Below are positions 27,801-36,588 of a DNA stretch of 64,000 nucleotides, one piece after another. The notes beneath the pieces were generated by a model, which ran no database searches, had not been told where the DNA came from, and saw only the letters and a program-made list of their open reading frames with translations. A program made the translations under genes and the position numbers. Source of the DNA: Colias croceus (Eukaryota > Arthropoda > Insecta > Lepidoptera > Pieridae); contig NC_059556.1 of the NCBI RefSeq assembly GCF_905220415.1, positions 4,972,501-5,036,500 on the forward strand. Reading direction: 5' to 3'. How positions within the stretch are numbered: position 1 is the first letter of the stretch; every line of letters starts with the position of its first letter.

Positions 27801-28665
27801 AAATGGGGCTTAGATAGAATTTCCCATCATTACCATAATCGTAATAAAAAAAGTGCCAGATCGGCTCAGCTATCCCAAATATTATCCCCATGGAACATAA
27901 AGCCTCCATTCAAATTGTATGTTATAAGAATCCATATTTCCATCGATAGCGGAACCTTTATTTAGTTTTTTTTTTTAGTATAAAGTACAAAATTAAACTA
28001 AAAAAAGGCTGGAAACTGTATAAAGCACTATGTTATGAATGTATGTATGTATGATTGATGTACGTGTCTTAAAGAATAAATAATTTTTTTTTTTTTTTTT
28101 TTTTTCGTGCTTAAATATTTTGAGGTTAATTTTCATACTCATTTAAACTGACGGATAACCTTAACAGAACATCCAGAAGCTGCAAAACAGGTGATTATAT
28201 TGTTTTACTCAAAAATGCAACTCATTGGAGCAACTTGTAGGATATCCAAATATGTAGTGCTAAGCCCGAAGTAACCGCGACACGAAACTGTCTGCACTCT
28301 CAATTAATTCGACTTTGATGTTGCCTCAAGGCATCGCCGGAATCGGTAAACACCGACACAAACAGGCTAGCTTACAGTTTTAAGCTTGGATACTTGTTGT
28401 TTTATTTGGTATGTCTGAACTCTAACAATCATGAATTGTAAGGAAAAATAGTTGTAAAATATAGAAATGTAGCGACTCGTAAGTTCGTGAATTTGTGATC
28501 TTATTTATTTAATGCAATGCACTAATGTATGTATGTGTTTGCAATACAGGAGCATCAAATATATAAAAATAAAGTAACGGTGGTTTTTAATATAGCAATT
28601 AACAACTTACCGTCTGCTGCAGTTAGAGCAGCAAGGACTGCCAACGACGCTAGTAATACTCGCAT
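9725..28665 (-). CDS. Cht5: Group I chitinase (Cht5), complete, 10 coding exons
   Basis: Secreted endochitinase (GH18) that hydrolyses beta-1,4 GlcNAc links of cuticle chitin in moulting fluid. CDS exons, 5' to 3': 28665-28611, 25954-25785, 25103-24938, 22256-22034, 13061-12938, 12420-12223, 11948-11652, 11451-11245, 10799-10725, 9847-9725. All have GT-AG borders and matching phases, giving 1638 nt and 545 residues, close to the 554 I recall for Manduca. Order: signal peptide (1-19); GH18 domain (about 24-395) with KFMVAVGGW 97-105, FDGLDLDWEYP 138-148 (catalytic E146, with D142 and D144), MSYDLRGNW 213-221 and GAMTWAIDMDDF 366-377; Ser/Thr/Pro linker (about 400-480); CBM14 with cysteines 490, 503, 509, 519, 532 and 543. 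All catalytic residues are present. Introns are large and transposon-rich. Expected to be ecdysteroid-induced (family knowledge). The next gene upstream is on the same strand about 11 kb from the proposed promoter. Confidence 0.95.
10072..10426 (+). mobile_element. Probable DNA-transposon remnant with THAP-like start
   Basis: Weak terminal inverted repeats (CGGACACTC at 10072-10080, its complement at 10418-10426) bracket a 32-codon ORF at 10269-10367. The ORF begins MVKYCAVYGCISSEK, and the MVKxCAVxGC start with C-x4-C is typical of THAP zinc fingers of P-element-like transposases. The rest of a THAP domain is missing. It lies in the last Cht5 intron. No clear target duplication was seen. Confidence 0.35.
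10725..10799 (-). CDS. Cht5: Cht5 coding exon 9: first half of CBM14
   Basis: Residues 481-505, carrying the first two CBM14 cysteines (490 and 503) in VCSAQADYIADKKRCDK. Acceptor AAACAG, donor GTGAGA; phase 0. Confidence 0.9.
10800..11244. other. Cht5 intron 8, nothing recognised
   Basis: AT-rich intron sequence with no ORF, repeat family or exon-like segment that I can support. Confidence 0.6.
11245..11451 (-). CDS. Cht5: Cht5 coding exon 8: Ser/Thr/Pro linker
   Basis: Residues 412-480. It starts PEWARPPST and continues with repeated KPTQ/TPTQ-like units and an acidic patch. This matches the heavily O-glycosylated linker of group I insect chitinases. Acceptor CAACAG, donor GTAAGT; phase 0. 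Confidence 0.9.
11652..11948 (-). CDS. Cht5: Cht5 coding exon 7: end of GH18 barrel
   Basis: Residues 313-411. It contains GTQWVGYEDPRSVEIK and GAMTWAIDMDDF (366-377), conserved region 4, where the Trp lines the active-site floor. The end enters the Thr/Pro linker. Acceptor ATTAG, donor GTTAGT; phase 0. Confidence 0.93.
12223..12420 (-). CDS. Cht5: Cht5 coding exon 6: GH18 insertion domain
   Basis: Residues 247-312. It contains KLVVGIPFYGRSFTLS, the strand leading into the chitinase insertion domain, and an NAT sequon near the end. Acceptor TTTCAG, donor GTGAGT; phase 0 on both sides. Confidence 0.93.
12421..12937. other. Cht5 intron 5, nothing recognised
   Basis: AT-rich intron DNA. A short minus-strand ORF that runs out of exon 6 is only readthrough into the intron. 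Confidence 0.6.
12938..13061 (-). CDS. Cht5: Cht5 coding exon 5: GH18 conserved region 3
   Basis: Residues 205-246. It contains MSYDLRGNWAGFADVHSPLY (213-232), with the substrate-contacting Met, Tyr and Asp. Acceptor TTTCAG, donor GTATGT; ends in phase 0. It is separated from exon 4 by a 9-kb intron. Confidence 0.93.
13583..13785 (+). mobile_element. Non-autonomous Helitron
   Basis: Starts TC (13583) after A and ends CTAG (13782-13785) before T. GCGCGG-rich sequence precedes the end, which reads GCACAGCTAG as in the copies at 36378 and 53336. A GTTT microsatellite lies near the 5' end. No ORF. Confidence 0.8.
15223..15526 (+). mobile_element. Non-autonomous Helitron, family A, copy 2
   Basis: Nearly the same sequence as 27-349, starting TC after A and ending CTAG before T, with the same CGCGGG stem before the end and a shorter TCTG run. 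It inserted in Cht5 intron 4, antisense to the gene. Confidence 0.85.
17191..17956. repeat. Interspersed repeat with inverted ends
   Basis: The left end (AATAAAAA..CTCGCACACCGAGGGCTCCG) matches the reverse complement of the right end (GAAGCCCTCGGTGCGCGAG..TTTTTATT), with a short gap. The GCCGGCCAAGTGCGAGTC right end is a sequence I know as recurrent in moth and butterfly genomes. The middle has GACAGACAGA and GGTACTTCCC-like stretches. No ORF of note. Class uncertain. Confidence 0.6.
18100..20699. mobile_element. 2.6-kb element with about 265-bp terminal inverted repeats
   Basis: The left arm 18100-18363 and right arm 20426-20699 are inverted copies over their full length, differing by point changes and a short insertion. 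Ends are CAGGGTGTCACGG / CCGTGACACCCTG, each flanked by TA, which fits a TA target duplication as in Tc1/mariner-like elements. The 2-kb centre has no long ORF, so it is non-autonomous. It includes a GC-rich patch (about 19220-19300), a tRNA-like A/B-box pair (about 19357-19405) and a T-run (20377-20389). Confidence 0.75.
21596..21660. repeat. Duplicated palindromic motif
   Basis: GGCACAGATCTGTGCC, a perfect 16-bp palindrome, occurs at 21596-21611 and again with two changes at 21639-21654. Both copies are followed by CCGACAGAC. Probably a transposon end or a small tandem duplication; no known regulatory identity. Confidence 0.5.
21827..22015 (-). mobile_element. Non-autonomous Helitron, family B, copy 1
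   Basis: On the minus strand it starts TC (22015-22014) after A and ends CTAG (21830-21827) before T, with the GCGGGC..GCCGCGGGCGG stem before the end. The copy at 43160-43371 shares the whole length. It lies 18 bp from the exon 4 donor of Cht5, in the same orientation as the gene. Confidence 0.85.
22034..22256 (-). CDS. Cht5: Cht5 coding exon 4: GH18 catalytic motif
   Basis: Residues 131-205. FDGLDLDWEYPGAADRGGS carries the proton donor E146 with D142 and D144. Acceptor TTATAG, donor GTAAGT; ends in phase 2. A Helitron ends 18 bp inside the following intron. Confidence 0.93.
22487..22792 (+). mobile_element. tRNA-derived SINE, about full length
   Basis: The head has an A box (TGGCTCAGTGG, about 22497-22507) and a B box (GTGGTTCGAGACC, about 22539-22551). 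The body includes GGTGAAGGAAAACATCGTGA and GTGTCCCAGCAGTGGGAACG, sequences common to a lepidopteran SINE. The end is (TGA)n. It lies directly before an ORF1-type element in the same orientation, with only a 22-bp gap to that element's ATG. Confidence 0.85.
22793..24113 (+). mobile_element. ORF1-only LINE-type retroelement
   Basis: An intact ORF1 (22814-23959) is followed by a 150-bp 3' region with AATAAA-like signals (about 24067-24085) and an A-rich tail, marks of reverse transcription. No endonuclease or reverse transcriptase ORF follows. So the copy is either a half-LINE that depends on a partner's enzymes or an internally deleted or processed copy. It is antisense to Cht5. Confidence 0.65.
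22814..23959 (+). CDS. ORF1-like protein of a non-LTR element, intact, 381 residues
   Basis: Probable nucleic-acid-binding chaperone ORF1p of a CR1/L2-like LINE (inference). The N-terminal domain (about 1-110) contains the stretch TDPDDVPTFVAKDLRKLP. A coiled-coil segment with Leu/Ile heptads follows (about 110-155), then a Pro/Ala-rich, weakly conserved linker (about 175-240) and a Lys-rich basic patch (about 260-275). The C-terminal domain (about 290-375; starts QLYVSRLHHST and ends near FRRFRGRL) looks like an RRM-like fold. The chosen ATG is the first in frame; an extra 8 upstream codons start with TTG. The GC content is well above the flanks and no stop or frameshift is seen, so the insertion is young or the ORF is kept by selection. 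It is not a Cht5 exon. Confidence 0.7.
   Translation: MSATLVPNEVLAFLQYQLDVMDEVSIEQICTSNFTEEEIRDAKSLLFLALNMADRMPSRRRDEKGDRSLRDIIKVFKETDPDDVPTFVAKDLRKLPPVTFDHVDVTRLLKDITLLRIALKEMEFKFGASQSTINDLRNEVIALRDSISLCRSTEVSYVNTRRGAQRETFESANLTTPPAVDRVTPRPARPAPPLESPPRVANPTPAGYAAAAAKPPVKRQEITRDGDPVKHRDSPRRAAHLSSVNSHPLDEEGFTKVEKRKKKKKPSSNKCGTAPTGNNHLLRPAIPTTQLYVSRLHHSTQASDVVEYVRVKTKFIVRVQRLEPRNNLNFNSFVVRVPSEQLSIFMSEEFWPRGVVFRRFRGRLRNTQPKPIQRNMTLPVP
24938..25103 (-). CDS. Cht5: Cht5 coding exon 3: GH18 conserved region 1
   Basis: Residues 76-130. It contains KFMVAVGGWAEG (97-108), conserved region 1 of GH18 chitinases, and an NFT sequon at 85-87. Acceptor CCCCAG, donor GTAAGC; ends in phase 1. Confidence 0.93.
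25104..25784. other. Cht5 intron 2, nothing recognised
   Basis: AT-rich intron, 681 bp, no repeat family or coding-like segment seen. Confidence 0.6.
25785..25954 (-). CDS. Cht5: Cht5 coding exon 2: start of GH18 barrel
   Basis: Residues 19-75. It contains ARIVCYFSNWAVYRPG, the first beta strand of group I chitinases, and THIIYSFIGV, the second. Acceptor ATGCAG, donor GTGAGT; ends in phase 0. Confidence 0.93.
25955..28610. other. Cht5 intron 1 of the coding part, no gene
   Basis: AT-rich. It contains homopolymer runs (T-run at 28086-28105) and GTAT microsatellite traces at about 28045. No coding-like segment or clear transposon end seen. Confidence 0.6.
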
Positions 28666-28671
28666 TTTGAC
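28611..28671 (-). CDS. Cht5: Cht5 first coding exon: signal peptide
   Basis: The ATG is at 28665-28663, preceded by GTCAAA and a very good acceptor (T-rich tract, TTTTAG at 28672-28673). The exon therefore starts at 28671, and an upstream non-coding exon must exist. It encodes a Met-Arg start, a Leu/Ala-rich hydrophobic core and a small-residue end typical of a signal peptide; cleavage is probably near residue 19. Donor GTAAGT follows 28611; the exon ends in phase 1. Confidence 0.9.
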
Positions 28672-30566
28672 CTAAAACAAACAAAAGTACACTTTAAAAC
28701 TATAATAGGATAATCATAGACCATTTAAATGACCATAGGATAATCAATTAATCATACACCATTTAAATGTGTGTTTCTATCACTCCATTAGGTAACAGAT
28801 GAGGTTGCTTATTCTTATTTTTTACTCTACATTAATATTTTGTATTGTATTTCAACAGAAATGTTTTTTAAAAATTCATAAAAAGAAAAATTATTTGTTC
28901 CCAATTTTATCATAATGCAAACAAAATTAATTCATAAAGCATGATACGCGTTTCTAATAATAATAACTAAATAGGTTACGAATAAAAGAAAAGCTATTAG
29001 GGTGTGTTTAGTAAGAGGAAATACAGTACAAATTTAGCCTAATCCAACCTTTTGTGCGGTAAATTTGTTAAAGGCTCTAAGTTAGGTATATTTAGTAATG
29101 TCGGAAAATGGGTTATTAGGGTCGCAGGTAGTACTTGGATATGTTGTAATGTTTTTAGATAAAAAATGCTTTTATTTTGTCTCTCTTCGAATAAATGTGT
29201 ATCGTAAATGGTGATATTCTTGTTTGTTTATAAGTAAAAGTATTTACTATTAAAACTTTACCATTAAATAATATTAAATTAAATTTTAAGTGCATGCAAA
29301 TAAATATTTAAAGTGCACTTAATAACGCATACCTACTTGAATAAACCAATCATTAAGTTCATAATATTTTAGGTTCACAGAAAAGTTACCAACGACACTA
29401 ACAGAATAAATATAACGTATTTTATTTTATTAACATAACGTTTTTATACGCAATTACAAACAAGAAAACACCAACAGAGTACAAATATGCAATTGAATAT
29501 CGTTTATTTCTGTCTAATGAGCTAACGGGACCCACTTGTAGTTAACGGGACAAGCGCTCTAGATTGTCACCAGTTTGACCTAGACTATAAACATAACAAA
29601 AACATCCTATTATGCTACTGGTAAACGGGAGCAAAAACTCTATACCTTCTCTATTCTGTGGCCAGTCTATTGGTTTTATTGTTTGTATTTATCTTCTTAT
29701 CAGCTGAAATGATATGTGTATAAAAAATTCAAACGAGTAAATATTATTTTTAGATCTTTATTCTGTTTGACAATTTTCATATAGTTACTCTATGTAAGTA
29801 TGTATGTTAACAATTAATATAATTTATAATTATAAAGTGTACTTTGCAGTGAGTATTTTGCTAACTCTACATTATATCAAACATAAAAAAAGAACTCATT
29901 GTAAGTTGTAACATTAAACTAACAAACATTAAATTATGTCAGTGTCTTTATATGTTACAAAGAAACCAGATTATATCACTTAACCTAGCAAATTAATTAT
30001 AAACAAGAGGCTATGTGAAGAAAGTGGACAAATAAACTAGTTACTGATGTGACGATAACACAGTAAGGAGCCGGTTTGACATCTGCTAATCTAAACATTT
30101 AATTCAATCAGCAATGCTAAATAAATGTATTCTGGATTCCCGTTTCGTTTAAAAATATATCGACTTTTCATTGATAATTTCAATGAAACTGCTATCCTAA
30201 CACTTTTGTTGTACGTGGCTGTAAGGCTAAGCGCGCACCACGACTTTATGCAGCGTGATTATTTTATCGCAGAAATACAACGTATGAGTTACTATGACAA
30301 TGCGCGCACATGCGTTTAAATAATCGCAGCGATTTTAAAATTGTGATTTGTCACATTTTGCTGCGACTGCTCGCGACGCGATTGTCGCCAAAATGAAATG
30401 CAGAATATGAAATTGTATGGTACCGCGCGCACTGCGATAATAAAATCACACACTCGGGCCCGGCAGGCACTTCACTTGTGTTTCGTCTGTCCAACAGTAA
30501 ACATCGTAGTGGTATAGGTAGGTACTGTTTAGTAAACATAAACTCAGTAATCAGTCAATGGTTTGA

Positions 30567-30665
30567 ATTTATTTATTTATTTAACACTTTATTGTACAAG
30601 AAACAAAATATACATAAAGGTTACAAAAATAAAAAAAATAAAAAAGCACAAAGGGCGGCCTTTTG
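30567..30665 (-). mobile_element. LINE 3' end
   Basis: Minus strand: A/T-rich 3' UTR ending CAATAAAGTGTTAAATAAATA and (TAAA)n, like the tail of the LINE at 537-2078. It is a severe 5' truncation with no coding part, nested in the MITE. Confidence 0.55.
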
Positions 30666-30732
30666 GCGGAATTTTCATTCTATAATAGCCAAAGAATTTT
30701 TTGGGATACATCCGAAGTTCATTGTATTTCTG

Positions 30733-30898
30733 ACCCGCGGCATCGCCCGCGCAGTCAAAGAAAAACCCGCATAGTTCCCGTTCCCGTGGGATTTCCGGGA
30801 TAAAACCGATCCTATGTCCTTTCTCGGGTATCAAAATATCTCTATACCAAATTTACAGACAGACAGAGTTACTTTCGCATTTATAATATTAGTATGGA
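30733..30898 (-). mobile_element. Truncated Helitron, family C
   Basis: The TC start lies at 30898-30897 (minus strand). The body matches 32908-33146 and 61932-62149, but part of the centre and the final CTAG end are missing. Confidence 0.65.
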
Positions 30899-31661
30899 TA
30901 AAATAAACCTTTGACAATTCTATCTGCTGTAAAAGAATGAGTCCAATATAGACGAATTTTCTTTTTTTTTCTTCTTATCCTCCGAAGTAGTAAATAAAGA
31001 CAAGCAACTTGTACGAAATCCACGATGAAAGTGAGTAAGGATCACTATTAAATTATCGCTGTGCGCGCACCGTACTCTCTGCGATTTTCTACAGCGCGAT
31101 TTTGAAATCGTGTCGCAAAAATTAAAATCGTGGTGCGCGCTTAGCCTATAAAGGAGAATGGCGAAACTGGGCCTAACTGTTACAGAAATCATAATATATT
31201 TAAAATTCATTATGTTATTTTTAGTAATTCTTGGTAAAATATTTACTTCTGATTCAATGGGAAAACAAATCTTTGAAAAAAAAAGATAATGTGTTCACTA
31301 CCGGCATTGTTATTTAGATTTCTATGACTACCGGTCTTATCAAGCAGAGATTGTCAGTGTTGTCAGGAGTAAAAAAGTCGAATATATCGATTAATACGAA
31401 TGAATGTCTATATTTTATTTTTAATTTTATTGAATTCAAATGCTTTATAAATCAGAAGCAAAACTTAACTTATTTTTAACACATATCTTAATTTATTTAG
31501 ATCATTCTATAAAATAAAAACATGTTTTACTTAATCAATAATAATTATAACATTTATATTTATGTAGCTGGCCATTAATAAAATGTCAAATTATTAATCA
31601 TAATTGTGTCAGTGATGAGTGATTTGTTTATGTTTGTTGTTTGACATTTGAGTGAAGTTTT

Positions 31662-32265
31662 AGGCCCTTTTCCCATTACGATACGCATAGGCGATTCAAG
31701 TATCCTGCAAGTCTCGGAGACTAGTCGCCGCGGAGTATCTCACATACATTTTTATGTAGGCTCGCACACTACGCTACTGGTATCCTACACGTCCGCGACT
31801 AGTATAGCACTACTCACCGTGTCGGTCGCTTTTGCATCGCGTCTCGACTCTCGCGCGTATCTCTTCGTTAGAAAGATAAAAATATCTAATCATCATGTTG
31901 TAGTTCTCGTTCGGCTACAAAAACTCTACAATTTATGTTTCTTTCAATATATTTCATCCATATCCAGTACTTCTTACTCTTACGTTGGCGTCTTCTATTT
32001 CTATAAAAAAGAAAAACTGCAAGAGCTTCTTCGTCACTGGAATTGCTGATTGCTCGACATAACGAAGTAACTGTTGTTGCAATAAATAAATGAATTATTA
32101 TTATTATAACGTCGGTCCACAAAAACGAGGCACAATAATGATGAATTTAGTCATTTTTCAGTCGCATAATATGCGAGCATCGGGTAGCCAGCAAATATCG
32201 AAGTACCTAGTATTCTACGCGAGTGTCGTATTCTAGAAGTATCGTACCTAATCGCAGAAGGGCCT
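31662..32265. mobile_element. MITE-like element with short inverted ends
   Basis: Starts AGGCCCTTTT and ends with the inverted AGAAGGGCCT. Both subterminal zones have TCGTA/TACGA-rich sequence (for example GTATCGTACC on the right). A 133-codon ORF inside has no protein-like features. No transposase. Confidence 0.5.
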
Positions 32266-32907
32266 TAGTAACGTTATATTCAAAATTGATCTTAATCAAT
32301 ATCCCAATATCTCCGCTATCCCATAGAAAAGATCTATAATTGTTATATTCCTAGAGTCTGTATAATTTTATCTATTTAATCACCCATAAATCATCAGTGT
32401 AACGATCAGGCCCAGAGTCCTATGGGAGTTTGCCATTCTCCTTTGTATATATTTACTAAACAAGTATTTCTTTGTGAAACATTTCTATTGCAATCGTACA
32501 CGGATTTTTAGATGTGAAAAAGTGTACACGTTTCGTGTATCTTTCTCAAGACGATTTATTGGTCTCATCGGGGAACAGATCCAATAGTTTTAATGGTACA
32601 ATGCCAAAAGAGGTCAAATATATACGTATTTTGCTGAACTTGTTTATAGTAGGTTTATTCTTTGCAGACCAAATCACAAAAAATGGGTCACATGCTTACA
32701 AAATAAAGCGTTGATTGGATTATGCTAATGCTGGAATCATTTTAATACAATATTATAATAGGATATCGATCCCATATTTTTACCGTAAAAAATAGTATTT
32801 TTACTTCTTCAAATGTTATAGAATGGATAGGGACATTGCCTGGTATTATAGAAAGCTAATAAATGTGACCAGGGATAAACTTACCGAATGACGCATCTAC
32901 TAGTTTA

Positions 32908-33146
32908 TCCATACTAATATTATAAATGCGAAAGTAACTCTGTCTGTCTGTCTGTTACTCAATCACGCCTAAACTACTGAACCAATTTTCATGAAATTTG
33001 ATATGGAGATATTTTGATACCTGAGAAAGGACATAGGCTACTTTTTATCCCGGGAAAATCACGCAATCCCGGAAATCCCACGGGAACGGGAACTATATGC
33101 GGGTTTTTCTTTGACTGCGCGGGCGAAGCCGCGGGCGGAAACCTAG
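32908..33146 (+). mobile_element. Non-autonomous Helitron, family C, copy 1
   Basis: Starts TC after A and ends CTAG (33143-33146) before T. GCGCGGGCGAAGCCGCGGGC forms the stem before the end. A CTGT microsatellite lies near the start. The full-length minus copy at 61932-62149 confirms both ends. Confidence 0.85.
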
Positions 33147-34869
33147 TTTTCTATAAAACCACACTTGACATTAAAAAATACCACATCTCTAAAAGGTCTA
33201 CCATTCAAAGCCATGCCATTCAAAGTTATACTTCGAGCGGTTTAAAAGAGTATTTGCTGTCATTTATTTTTAGAAATATAGAGCCATCTTGTAACATTAA
33301 ACATTTCAAATAGTTACTGCCTGTTTCGTAATAAACAGCTGAATTTCTATTCCACCATATATTGACACAAATACATTATCACGATCCATATAAAACTATC
33401 ATTAATTTAGAAAAGAAGACCAAACAAAACTTTGCAATAGATTACTTACACAAAGCACGTACCGTTTGAGGTGAATTATATCGAATTGTCCTTTTCCTTG
33501 TTAATACTTTTTCCTCAAACAGCGAAAAAAAATACTTCCCGAATTTGTATGCAAGCATCGATCATGGAATCAATGAACTTAGGAGCACAATATAGTTCGT
33601 TACAACGATATATCACGACATCGAGTAGAAGTTCAAATTATATACAATATATTATAATACACACTTTCAATAGACAATAATAATATTATTTTAAACCTTC
33701 TCCTTCATTTAATCGTGGGTTACAAGAAATCTTTCTGAAATAATACTCAAGTCTAGATAAACAATCTTTTCAATAAAAAGCAGACACTTTACAACGTTTT
33801 AATCTCTACTACAACAGACAGTCACAATTACTATAACTTAACCGGCTAGACACAACGATATTAAATTCATTCTTTTAAAAATAAACATGTAAGTACACGA
33901 AACTATTTGTTCCTTCGACTGTAGCGTCACTTATCTAACTTCCTAATAAAATATAATAGAAATATAATTATAATCCAGTTAAAAACCTAAAGATATTCCC
34001 TAACCATAACGCTAACTGCTAAATGCTTTTCCTTCATTCCTTCACGCCCATTAAACTATTGTTCAACTATTATATTTATACATTATTTATTGTTTATATT
34101 AATATTTGTTAAGGATCATTCTGCGTGGTGCACGCAACGATAGGGCCACGTGCTTTGCATGTAAACACAAAGTGATGAGTTCATAGTGTCAGTATCCTTA
34201 GACTAAGGTCACCGCCCGAAAGTGAAACCTTTGTTCTAAGACTTTGTCAACGAAACCTGTTGGAAAATATTGATATTGCTTTCTCAATATAAACGTACAA
34301 GTTTTTATGAGATAATTTTGAAGACAAGACATTAAAAATGGTATGTTCAATAATGTTAGTGTTAACCGATCCTTAAAGCCATTGATGAAAATTGAAAATA
34401 CTAAAAGTTATTTTTATTAATATCGTAGTCGTAAGCATAATGCTAAATGCTGTTATTGTAAAAAGTAACCGTATATATTGCCAGGGATAACCTATATTAA
34501 GAATGAAGAAGAAAAACTTTAGCCATCTTATTACAGTAATATTATGAATCTAAATGAGACATAAAATACAATATAGGTACTGTAATAACAATAACCTGAA
34601 TATTTAAAACAACAAAGGAACCGAGAAACGTTTCAGCACATAACTGTAAATTGATATTATTAAACAAATAATTGTTATTATTTTTGGAAATGGAACAAAG
34701 CTTTAGTATCATTATTTGTTTATACTTATAATTATATTTACAAGTAATATTTAGATTAAGTCAGAATATGATAGTTATTTAAAAAAGAACAAAGAAATAA
34801 CCGCTCACTAAATATCCGATAGAGACTAGTAATTAAAAATCTAGTAAATGGCCAGTCAATAATATGTAA

Positions 34870-34988
34870 TCTATACATATAATAAATCTGTAGAAGGGTC
34901 AATTCTGTACATTGAAAATATTGAAAAAATAAATAGCAGGGGGTGTTACTGGATCGATACCAAACCCAAATATGTGATTAAAAAATTT

Positions 34989-35025
<37 letters not shown>

Positions 35026-35352
35026 ATGTGAAGGCATCACGTGAAAACTAGCGGTTCGATTTCGATGAAACTTGGTATAATTATACCTTTTTATCCTGGG
35101 TGTAAAATAGGATACTTTTTATCCTGGAAAAATACGTAGAAAAAAATTAATCTTAATTTTTCAGTTTTATCCATAGACGTTGTTCCGTAGAACCGCGAAC
35201 ACACGTTGCGTATTATTATAGGCCTAGCCGTATTTGGGAATTGGGTCCAATAGATATTTATAAGATGTTATTGACAGAGGTACTCAAATGGAGAAATAAC
35301 CATCCACGCGAAGACCGACATCCGCGCGGACGGAGTCGCGGGCGGAAGCTAG
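34870..35352 (+). mobile_element. Non-autonomous Helitron, family A, copy 3, with extra insert
   Basis: Same ends as copies at 27 and 15223 (TC after A, CTAG before T). It carries about 160 bp not found in them (about 35160-35322, between the TTTTT tract and the terminal stem) and a longer TCTG run. The extra segment ends exactly at the stem, so it may be captured host sequence or filler. Confidence 0.8.
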
Positions 35353-36055
35353 TTACAAATATGTTTAATATTCATTTAGCATTAAATTTCCCTCATATTT
35401 AAAATTTTAATAACGTGAAAATAGATAATTAATATTATTGGTTCACTTTATTTATATATAAATGAATGAATTTGTTACATTTGTACTTTAATTATAGCAA
35501 TTGTTGAATAAATAAAAGATCAATTAGGATATAAATGTCACAAATTATTATTTAATATAACTGGACCCTATTAACATTTAAATCTAAATTAATTATAACT
35601 AGAATTAAACTTGGTTCGATACCATAAATATCACATGTCATTACACTAATAGCCAATTTTTTTGGCTATTATTAAATTTAATAGCATTCGCTACTAAAAT
35701 TTAATTTAGTTCTACAATTTTATTTAACGTTACTAAAATTTTATTTAATTTAGTTCAGTGTAATTATTATTCTACGTAGATATATTGTAATGTAATATTG
35801 AAGATTTGCTCTACTTTTCCGATTAATTAGCATTTCTTTGTTAATTAATAAAATATTATTATTTGAGTCTGCGTACACGTTAAAAAAATATAAACAATAA
35901 GCATCGCAGTCGTTACCAAAATTACCAAAAATACAAATGCACTGTAATTTTTCACTGTTTACACCTCTATTTTATTAGCAGCAGTATTTTTATTCACGTA
36001 TTTTTTTATTTTTTTATACAAAAACATTCACATTAGTAAAATATTAGATACTCAC

Positions 36056-36081
36056 GGCTCGCGACTCGACGGCGTGCGTGT
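36056..36081 (-). other. Cht5: Candidate non-coding first exon of Cht5
   Basis: A GC-rich segment on the Cht5 strand ends in GAGCC followed by a strong donor GTGAGTATC at 36055. A possible initiator (AATCACA) near 36081 lies about 32 nt downstream of a TATA motif. The coding exon's acceptor at 28672 needs such an upstream exon. It could belong to an unseen transcript instead. Confidence 0.4.
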
Positions 36082-36180
36082 GATTGCGCCCCGAGCACGC
36101 TGCAAGGCGGTTATATGCGCACGCGCATCCTCGCCGCGCAAAGGGTGCGCTGAGATGCGTTGCTGCTAATTTTTTTGTTA
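36082..36180 (-). promoter_or_regulatory. Cht5: Candidate Cht5 promoter
   Basis: A GC-rich island in AT-rich DNA. CATATAAC (TATA at 36116-36111, minus strand) sits about 32 nt before the proposed start. Direction and position fit the Cht5 gene. No other gene start is visible in the 11 kb beyond. Confidence 0.4.
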
Positions 36181-36377
36181 AAAGGTGCTACATATTTAGA
36201 AGTGTATAAATTGAAGAAAAAATCCACAAATCTTTGAAATTATATTCGGTTAGATCATCGTACAAACAGCGTTAAATTCACGATAATAATGAATTAATTT
36301 CAAATTTTATTTTATTTTCAGTAAATTAATATTATTACCTAGTTATATGATTAATTAATAAGTACAATTATCACAAA

Positions 36378-36588
36378 CTAGCCGTGTCCTATGGTTTTAC
36401 CAGCTGACCAGCATTGCTCCGCTTCTGTTGGCCTTAACGTGATGATATTATAATTATAGCCTTCCTCGACAAATAAGCTATCTAACACCGAAATAATTTT
36501 TCAAATCGGACCAGTAGTTCCTGAGATTCAAACAAACAAACGTTCAAACAAACAAACAAACTCTTCAGCTTTATAATTTAAGTTTAGA
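36378..36588 (-). mobile_element. Non-autonomous Helitron
   Basis: Minus strand: starts TC (36588-36587) after A and ends CTAG (36381-36378) before T. It shares the CTGAAGAGTTTGTTTGTTTG start and AAAATTATTTCGGTGTTAGA body with 53336-53524. Confidence 0.8.

Larger units (their letters stand above)
30224..31147. mobile_element. MITE-like element with 20-bp inverted ends, carrying nested insertions
   Basis: AGGCTAAGCGCGCACCACGA at 30224-30243 is inverted exactly at 31128-31147. Subterminal GCGATTTT/TCGC-rich sequence is shared by both sides. A LINE 3' end (30567-30665) and a truncated Helitron (30733-30898) have inserted inside. No clear target duplication was found. No transposase ORF. Confidence 0.65.
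28672..36055. other. Proposed first intron of Cht5 (about 7.4 kb)
   Basis: Bounded by the acceptor at 28672-28673 and the candidate donor at 36054-36055. It contains MITE-like regions (30224-31147, 31662-32265) and Helitrons, listed separately. Between 33147 and 34869 I see nothing but AT-rich DNA. Confidence 0.45.

Noticed and set aside
30478..30834. ORFs across 30478-30834 and 33014-33313 with shared words such as FFDCAG
   Set aside because: They are translations of the family C Helitron in both orientations, not proteins.
31648..32049. 133-codon plus-strand ORF
   Set aside because: Lies inside a MITE-like element, Ser/Tyr-rich by chance, with no motif.
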